DNA from: CAZLAP01 sp964557715
GTDB taxonomy: Bacteria; Patescibacteriota; Minisyncoccia; Minisyncoccales; RBG-13-42-11
Direction of reading: 5' to 3'
DNA length: 10,871 nucleotides
Assembly (NCBI GenBank): GCA_964557715.1
Contig: CAZLAP010000042.1
Span: 1 to 10,871, forward strand
Made by a program: the position numbers and the translations under genes. Below are positions 6,496-10,871 of this stretch, one piece after another. The notes under the pieces are model-generated. The model was not told the DNA's origin, did no database searches, and worked only from the letters and a program-made list of their open reading frames with translations. The first letter of the stretch is position 1. Each line of letters opens with the position of its first letter.

Positions 6496-7650
6496 ATGAA
6501 AAATAAAAATGTCTTAAAAGTATACATTTATTCAATGGGGTGCCACAGAAGATTGCTGGATGCCCGAAAAATTTGCGAATATTTGAAAATTAACGGATTT
6601 AAAATAGTTAAAAATCCGCGCAAGGCCGATTACATTATATTTAGTACTTGCGCTTTTAAGGAAAGCCAGGAAGATTTTGCCATTAAAAAAATTAATGAAT
6701 TTAAAAAATTAGGCAAAAAGTTAATTGTTGGAGGATGTTTGCCGAAAATAAACGAAAAAAAGCTTGAAAAATTTTTCAATGGGCCGACTTTCACGCCTGC
6801 TTCAACAGGAAAGATAAATGAAATCTTCAATTTGAAAACAAGAATAGAAAAAATGCCTGACGCCAATGCTTTATTCAGTAAATCAATTATTTTAGATCCT
6901 AATAATTTCCGGGATCTTTTTCGTTTTAAGCTTTTAAGTTTTTTTCTGCGCTCTTTCCAAAGGCATAAAAATCAGTTTTTAGGCAGGAATTATTACGTTA
7001 GAATTTCTTGGGGATGTTTGGGCAATTGCAGTTATTGCGGAATAAAAAATGCCATTGGAACCTTAAAAAGCAAGCCGATTAAGGAATGTTTGGCTGAATT
7101 TAAAAAAGGGCTTTCTCGCGGTTATAAAAGCTTCATACTTTTGGCTGATGACCTTGGCGCTTATGGGCTGGACATCGGAACGACTTTTCCCGCTCTTTTG
7201 AAAGAATTTTTAAAAATTGAAGGAAATTATAAAATTTATCTGTTTGAAATGCATCCCCGCTGGGTCATTAAGTATTTAGATGATTTGGTTTTCGCGGTGA
7301 AAACCGGAAATGTAGATGAGATAATGTGCCCTGTTCAATCCGGCAGCGATAAAATTCTCAAATCAATGAACAGATTCCATAAGGCCGAAGAAATAAAAAG
7401 CGCTCTCAGAGAATTGAGAAAAGCGAATCCCGGATTAAAAATTTTTACCCATATTTTAATCGGCTTTCCCGGAGAAACGGAAGAAGATTTTGATAAAACC
7501 ATTAAGCTTTTAAAAGACGTAAATTTTGACTATACGAGCCTTTATCCTTATTCCGAAAGACCAAACGCTCCAGCAATTTCTTTCCCCAATAAAGTTTCCC
7601 GTCAGATTATTGAAAAAAGAATTAAGAAAGCAAAAAAGCAAGGCGTTTAA
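6496..7650 (+). CDS. Methylthiotransferase-like radical SAM protein (MiaB/RimO/MtaB family), no TRAM domain
   Basis: Predicted 384 aa. The N-terminal UPF0004 domain has its three cysteines, C16 (SMGC), C52 (STC) and C81 (GGC), which bind the auxiliary 4Fe-4S cluster. The radical SAM core has C174, C178 and C181 in SWGCLGNCSYCGIKNAIG, followed by LKSKP, closest in my memory to the archaeal/eukaryotic MtaB (CDKAL1) type. PVQSGSDKILKSMNR and HILIGFPGETEEDF complete the core. Family members insert a methylthio group into tRNA A37 derivatives or ribosomal protein S12. This protein ends right after the core (KKAKKQGV), so the RNA-binding TRAM domain is absent and the substrate may not be tRNA. I use ATG 6496, as the TTG at 6490 adds only two residues. 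The next gene starts 17 nt downstream. Confidence 0.82.
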   Translation: MKNKNVLKVYIYSMGCHRRLLDARKICEYLKINGFKIVKNPRKADYIIFSTCAFKESQEDFAIKKINEFKKLGKKLIVGGCLPKINEKKLEKFFNGPTFTPASTGKINEIFNLKTRIEKMPDANALFSKSIILDPNNFRDLFRFKLLSFFLRSFQRHKNQFLGRNYYVRISWGCLGNCSYCGIKNAIGTLKSKPIKECLAEFKKGLSRGYKSFILLADDLGAYGLDIGTTFPALLKEFLKIEGNYKIYLFEMHPRWVIKYLDDLVFAVKTGNVDEIMCPVQSGSDKILKSMNRFHKAEEIKSALRELRKANPGLKIFTHILIGFPGETEEDFDKTIKLLKDVNFDYTSLYPYSERPNAPAISFPNKVSRQIIEKRIKKAKKQGV

Positions 7651-7667
7651 AAAGCTGAAAATTCAAA

Positions 7668-9125
7668 ATGCTGATAAAAAAAATAATGTTAATCCGTCCC
7701 GGAGTTCGTTTCCAGCGGAAAAGATTTTCTCAGCCGCTGGGGCTTCTTTATCTTATTTCCGTCTTGCGCCAAAATTTTCCCGGCCGGTTTGAAATCAGTT
7801 TAGTTGACCAAGCTCTTTTAAATTTGAATTTTGAACAGGTTAAAAATAAAATCAAAGATTTCAATCCGGATATAGTTGGTTTTAGCTGTTTAAGCGCAGA
7901 AAGCAAGGAAATGTCAAGGATTTCCGAAATTGTCAAAAAATTGAAACCCGAATGCATTACAGTTCTTGGCGGCCCTCATGCCTCGGTTTTTTATGACCAG
8001 ATTCTTGAAAAATCAAAAATTGATTTTGTGGTAATAGGAGAAGGGGAAATTACTTTCACCGAACTTATTGAAAAAATCCAAAAAAATAAGCCGATTGACA
8101 GCGTTAAAGGAATCGCCTTCAAAAAAAACGGCAAAATAATACTTACCAAGCCGCGAGAGCCGATTGAAAATTTAGACAGCATTCCTTTTCCTGCTTGGGA
8201 TTTGGTAGATTTTAAAATTTATTCAAAAGTAACCGGTATGAATGTTTATTACAAGGCCGTTCCCTGGTCAATAATTTTTACCAGCCGGGGTTGTCCTTTT
8301 AATTGCGCTTATTGCCACCAGATTTTTGGGAAAAAAACTCGCTTCCGCAGCCCGGAAAACGTAATAGCTGAAATTGAACTGCTGACTGAAAAATACGGCA
8401 TAAAAGAAATTCATATTATTGACGACATTTTCAATTTAAACCTTGCCAGGGCAAAAAGAATATGCGATCTGATAGTTGAAAAAAAAATTAAGATAAAAAT
8501 AGCTTTTCCTAACGCGTTAAGAGGAGATATAATGGATAGGGAGCTTATCCGTAAATTAAAGCAGGCTGGTTGTTATTCCATTACTTATGCGGTTGAAACC
8601 GCCTCGCCCAGAATTCAGAAATTAATCAATAAGAATTTGGATTTAGACAAGGTTAAGCAGGCTATTGATTGGACCTTTGAAGAAAAAATAAATACTCATG
8701 GTTTTTTTATGCTTGGTTTCCCGGGCGAGAAAAAAGAAGAAATGGAAAAAACAATAAAATGGGCTTGCGATTCCAATCTTCTGATTGCCACTTTTTTTTC
8801 AGTAGTAATTTATCCTCGAATTCCTTTAATGAAAATCGCTCAAGAGGCTTATCCCAATTTCAATTTTTCCCAATGGGAAAGGTTTGATTTTAAGTACTGG
8901 GCGGAAAAATCGTTTTATGCAAAAGCTACCGGAATCAATCTTTTTAAAATTCAACGCAATGCTTTTCGCCGATTCTACCTCAACCCAAGAAGAATTGTTT
9001 TTATATTATTGCGCCTGCCAAAAAACCTTTTCTTGATTCGCAACGGTTTCTGGTGGTTCTTGCGAATAATTTCTATTTCTTTGTATAAAATAGAGAAGAA
9101 GCTTTTTTATCAAAACACAAAATAA
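7668..9125 (+). CDS. Cobalamin-binding-domain radical SAM protein (BchE/HpnP-like class)
   Basis: Predicted 485 aa. Residues 1-140 form a Rossmann-type B12-binding domain (PLGLLYLISVLR, PDIVGFSC, VLGGPHAS at 99-106, IGEGE at 123-127). The DxHxxG histidine that binds cobalt in many B12 proteins is not present (VDQALLN at 46-52), as in a number of BchE-type enzymes. The radical SAM core has C209, C213 and C216 (SRGCPFNCAYC), then HIIDDIF, YAVETASPRIQKLINK and FMLGFPGE. The last 100 residues are basic and aromatic, with hydrophobic stretches (IVFILLRL, GFWWFLRIISISL) that suggest membrane association. Known relatives methylate or rearrange hopanoids, chlorins and antibiotic precursors, so a lipid-like substrate is plausible but unproven. 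ATG 7686 is an alternative start. The downstream ORF begins after 4 nt. Confidence 0.87.
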   Translation: MLIKKIMLIRPGVRFQRKRFSQPLGLLYLISVLRQNFPGRFEISLVDQALLNLNFEQVKNKIKDFNPDIVGFSCLSAESKEMSRISEIVKKLKPECITVLGGPHASVFYDQILEKSKIDFVVIGEGEITFTELIEKIQKNKPIDSVKGIAFKKNGKIILTKPREPIENLDSIPFPAWDLVDFKIYSKVTGMNVYYKAVPWSIIFTSRGCPFNCAYCHQIFGKKTRFRSPENVIAEIELLTEKYGIKEIHIIDDIFNLNLARAKRICDLIVEKKIKIKIAFPNALRGDIMDRELIRKLKQAGCYSITYAVETASPRIQKLINKNLDLDKVKQAIDWTFEEKINTHGFFMLGFPGEKKEEMEKTIKWACDSNLLIATFFSVVIYPRIPLMKIAQEAYPNFNFSQWERFDFKYWAEKSFYAKATGINLFKIQRNAFRRFYLNPRRIVFILLRLPKNLFLIRNGFWWFLRIISISLYKIEKKLFYQNTK

Positions 9126-9129
9126 AAAT

Positions 9130-9237
9130 ATGAAATCTCAAATTAAAGAAAAAATATCGCTTATCATAATGATTATTTTAACGCTGATATTTTTAAAAAA
9201 TATTATTCTTAATATATCAATTTACCGTTTTTTTTAA
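9130..9237 (+). CDS. Small single-pass membrane peptide ORF (35 aa), unrecognised
   Basis: ATG to TAA encodes 35 residues: a short basic/polar start (MKSQIKEKIS) followed by a hydrophobic segment (LIIMIILTLIFL) and a further hydrophobic tail ending IYRFF. This would be one or one-and-a-half membrane passes, with the N-terminus likely inside. I recognise no family. Support for it being real comes from position: it starts 4 nt after the stop of the B12 radical SAM gene, and its stop overlaps the next gene's start as TAATG, a typical translational-coupling arrangement, and it exactly fills an otherwise unused 111-nt gap. Against it: in AT-rich DNA, short hydrophobic ORFs arise easily, and no Shine-Dalgarno is visible. 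Confidence 0.45.
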   Translation: MKSQIKEKISLIIMIILTLIFLKNIILNISIYRFF

Positions 9238-10238
9238 TGAAAGCTCTTTTTTACAACTTCGGCCGGAAAAAATTTATTCTAAAAGAAACATTTAAGCCGA
9301 GAATAAAACCGGATGAAATATTAGTTGAAGTTAAAGCATCGGCGCTTTGCGGCACTGATTTGTACATCATCAACGGCCCTTTAACCCGTAAAGTTTATAA
9401 TAAAAAAGAAATCATTTTAGGCCATTCTTTTGCAGGAGTTATTGCTGAAATTGGCAATCAAATTAAAGGATTTAAAGTAAGAGACAGGGTTCTTGTTTCA
9501 AATTTTGTTTGGTGCGGCAAATGCCAAAAATGCCAAGAAGGAAAACAAAATCTTTGCGACAACCGCTACATTTTTGGCATGGAAGCGCCTGGCTCTCATG
9601 CTGAATATATTGCTGTTCCTCAAAGAGCTGTTTTTCATTTGCCAAGAGAAATTGATTTTGCCGCAGGATCTTTAATCACCGATCTTTTAGCTTTGGATAT
9701 TCATGCTTTTCAAAAGGCGGATATAAAATTTTCGGATAATATTTTAATTTTTGGAACAGGGCCCGTTGGTTTGGTTTTAGGCGTTTTGCTGAAATTACAT
9801 GGAGCAAAGACAATTTTTGCGATAGAGCCTGTGAAATACCGCCAAAACTTGGCTAATAAGCTTTTTAATCCAGAGATAATTTTGAAAAAAGACTTAAAAA
9901 AATTTAAAAATCACTTTGACATTGTTTTTGAAACGAGCGGCAATGTTAAAGCTTTGGATAATGGAATAAAAATTTTAAAGAGAGGAGGAAAACTTATAAT
10001 GGTCGGCGTTCAGGATAAAAATCTTGATTTGAATTCATTAAAGTTTATTTCTCGGGAGCTTTCCCTTTTTGGAATTTTTGATTTTACGATTAAAGATATT
10101 AAAAAAGGCTTGAAATTGTTAAAGCAAGGAAAAATCAAGTTTGATAAAGTAATTACCCATAGATTTTCTCTTAAAGATGGAGAGAAGGCTTATAAGCTGT
10201 TAAAAGCGAGAAAAGCTGGCAGAATAATACTTTTTTGA
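9237..10238 (+). CDS. Zinc-binding medium-chain alcohol/polyol dehydrogenase
   Basis: Predicted 333 aa, the normal length for zinc-type medium-chain dehydrogenases, which oxidise alcohols or polyols, or run the reverse reaction, with NAD(P). Seen: C38 in ALCGTD and H63 in LGHSFAG as catalytic zinc ligands; C93, C96, C99 and C107 as the structural zinc lobe; Rossmann motif GTGPVG at 173-178; and an acidic residue, E197, at the end of the second strand, which favours NAD(H). The family GHE motif reads GHS here, so the usual Glu near the catalytic zinc is replaced by Ser. The start overlaps the preceding small ORF by one base, so it is probably co-transcribed with the radical SAM genes. The substrate is not deducible; sorbitol/threonine-dehydrogenase-like subfamilies are the closest in appearance. 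Confidence 0.9.
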   Translation: MKALFYNFGRKKFILKETFKPRIKPDEILVEVKASALCGTDLYIINGPLTRKVYNKKEIILGHSFAGVIAEIGNQIKGFKVRDRVLVSNFVWCGKCQKCQEGKQNLCDNRYIFGMEAPGSHAEYIAVPQRAVFHLPREIDFAAGSLITDLLALDIHAFQKADIKFSDNILIFGTGPVGLVLGVLLKLHGAKTIFAIEPVKYRQNLANKLFNPEIILKKDLKKFKNHFDIVFETSGNVKALDNGIKILKRGGKLIMVGVQDKNLDLNSLKFISRELSLFGIFDFTIKDIKKGLKLLKQGKIKFDKVITHRFSLKDGEKAYKLLKARKAGRIILF

Positions 10239-10255
10239 TTTTGATTCGCAGCCTT

Positions 10256-10871
10256 TTATTTTTTTCTGGCAAACATAAAATTGGCTAAAAACTCAAGAAA
10301 ATCGCAAGAATTATTTATGTTTTCTTTTTTTATTTTTTTAAGCAGAATTAAAGCTTTTTTAGATTTTTCTAAAGCGATTTTTTGACAAAAATCAACTGCG
10401 CCGGATTTGCGATAAAATTCTATAATTTTTGCAATTTCTCTTTTAGGGGCTTTTTTATTGCCGATAACTTTCAGCATTTCTTTTTTTTGCTTGCTGGTCG
10501 CCTTTTTAAGGGAATAAATTAGAAGAAGCGTTTTTTTGCCGTTTTTTATGTCTGAACCCTTGCTCCTGCCTTTTTCTCCCCCGATAGACAGATCCAGTAA
10601 ATCGTCTTTTATCTGAAAAATATAGGCCAAGTTTTCGGCAAAAGACTCTAACATTTTTATTTTTTCCTCCTCAGCAGTAGCTAAAATTCCGGCCAGGCGC
10701 ACTGAAGTTTTAAAAAGCTCTCCTGTTTTCAGTTTAACCATTCTGAAATAATCTTTTTTGTTAATGTTTTTTTCTTTCTCAAAAAAAAGATCTTCCGTTT
10801 GCCCGCAATTATCGTAAAAATCCTGTTGATTAAAAAGCTTTAAAATTTCAATTTTCTTTTTTTCGCTTATT
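10256..10871 (-). CDS. Polyprenyl (isoprenyl) diphosphate synthase, C-terminal part (cut by window edge)
   Basis: The frame is open from the right edge to TAA at 10258-10256, giving 204 codons; the ATG at 10741 is internal, because upstream residues continue the family pattern (GQTEDLFFEKE, then KKDYFRMVKLKTGELF). The enzyme condenses isopentenyl diphosphate with allylic diphosphates to make prenyl chains. Visible are the KTGELF region, the second aspartate-rich motif FQIKDDLLDL (DDLLD at 10592-10606) and GRSKGSDIKNGKKTLLL, which holds the diphosphate-binding lysine. The first DDxxD and the residues that set chain length lie outside the window, so product length is unknown. It converges on the dehydrogenase gene with 17 nt between stops. 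With the UbiA gene about 6 kb away, it could supply the prenyl donor. Confidence 0.92.
   Translation of the reverse strand, partial: ISEKKKIEILKLFNQQDFYDNCGQTEDLFFEKEKNINKKDYFRMVKLKTGELFKTSVRLAGILATAEEEKIKMLESFAENLAYIFQIKDDLLDLSIGGEKGRSKGSDIKNGKKTLLLIYSLKKATSKQKKEMLKVIGNKKAPKREIAKIIEFYRKSGAVDFCQKIALEKSKKALILLKKIKKENINNSCDFLEFLANFMFARKK

Noticed and set aside
7526..7792. Plus-strand ORF of 88 aa spanning the junction of the MTTase-like and B12 radical SAM genes
   Set aside because: Out-of-frame overlap with two well supported genes and low-complexity content.
10239..10255. Terminator between the dehydrogenase and the prenyl synthase gene
   Set aside because: Only 17 nt, with no inverted repeat visible.
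1..10871. Alternative genetic code with TGA read as an amino acid, as in Gracilibacteria
   Set aside because: No internal TGA in any gene; TGA ends the dehydrogenase where the family length is reached.

Overview
The window is AT-rich, uses the standard bacterial code (TGA is a stop at 10236-10238 and Trp is TGG), and carries the bacterial markers ComM/YifB and YraN. None of the starts I can inspect has a convincing Shine-Dalgarno motif. Genes are packed tightly, and the left edge holds the C-terminal end of an IS200-like/REP-associated (Y1 family) transposase of a type I recognise from Candidatus Patescibacteria (CPR, Parcubacteria-like) genomes. A CPR-type bacterium is my best guess; this is inference, not proof.

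Region 1 (1-1960) is shaped by a short mobile-looking palindrome. Three copies of a 12-bp stem arm (TTGTGCTTCCTC, one unpaired base, then its complement) lie at 322-358, 896-922 and 1915-1947. The first is just downstream of the Y1 transposase fragment, the second lies in frame inside comM, and the third is between comM and yraN. The core is free of stop codons in all six frames. Copies 1 and 3 create spurious in-frame upstream starts for comM and yraN, whose probable real starts are the ATGs at 373 and 1960.

Region 2 (2394-5358) holds a UbiA-family prenyltransferase with a long extra membrane domain. It overlaps tail-to-tail by 23 bp with a Tes/MoaA-like radical SAM enzyme that has an N-terminal CPxC...CPxHG knuckle.

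Region 3 (5429-10238) runs on the plus strand: a radical SAM protein with a SPASM-like tail, a remnant of a second copy of the Tes-like gene's N-terminus, a methylthiotransferase-like radical SAM protein without a TRAM domain, a cobalamin-binding-domain radical SAM protein, a 35-residue membrane peptide ORF and a zinc-type medium-chain dehydrogenase. The last four are spaced 17 nt, 4 nt and a 1-nt overlap, so they look like one transcription unit.

Region 4 (10256 to the right edge) is the C-terminal part of an isoprenyl diphosphate synthase on the minus strand.

Together, a prenyl diphosphate synthase, a prenyltransferase, four radical SAM enzymes and a dehydrogenase within about 8.5 kb suggest a locus for making and modifying an isoprenoid lipid or quinone-like product. 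The product cannot be read from the sequence. The two most notable observations are the six-frame-open palindrome beside its candidate transposase and the possible isoprenoid/radical SAM cluster.
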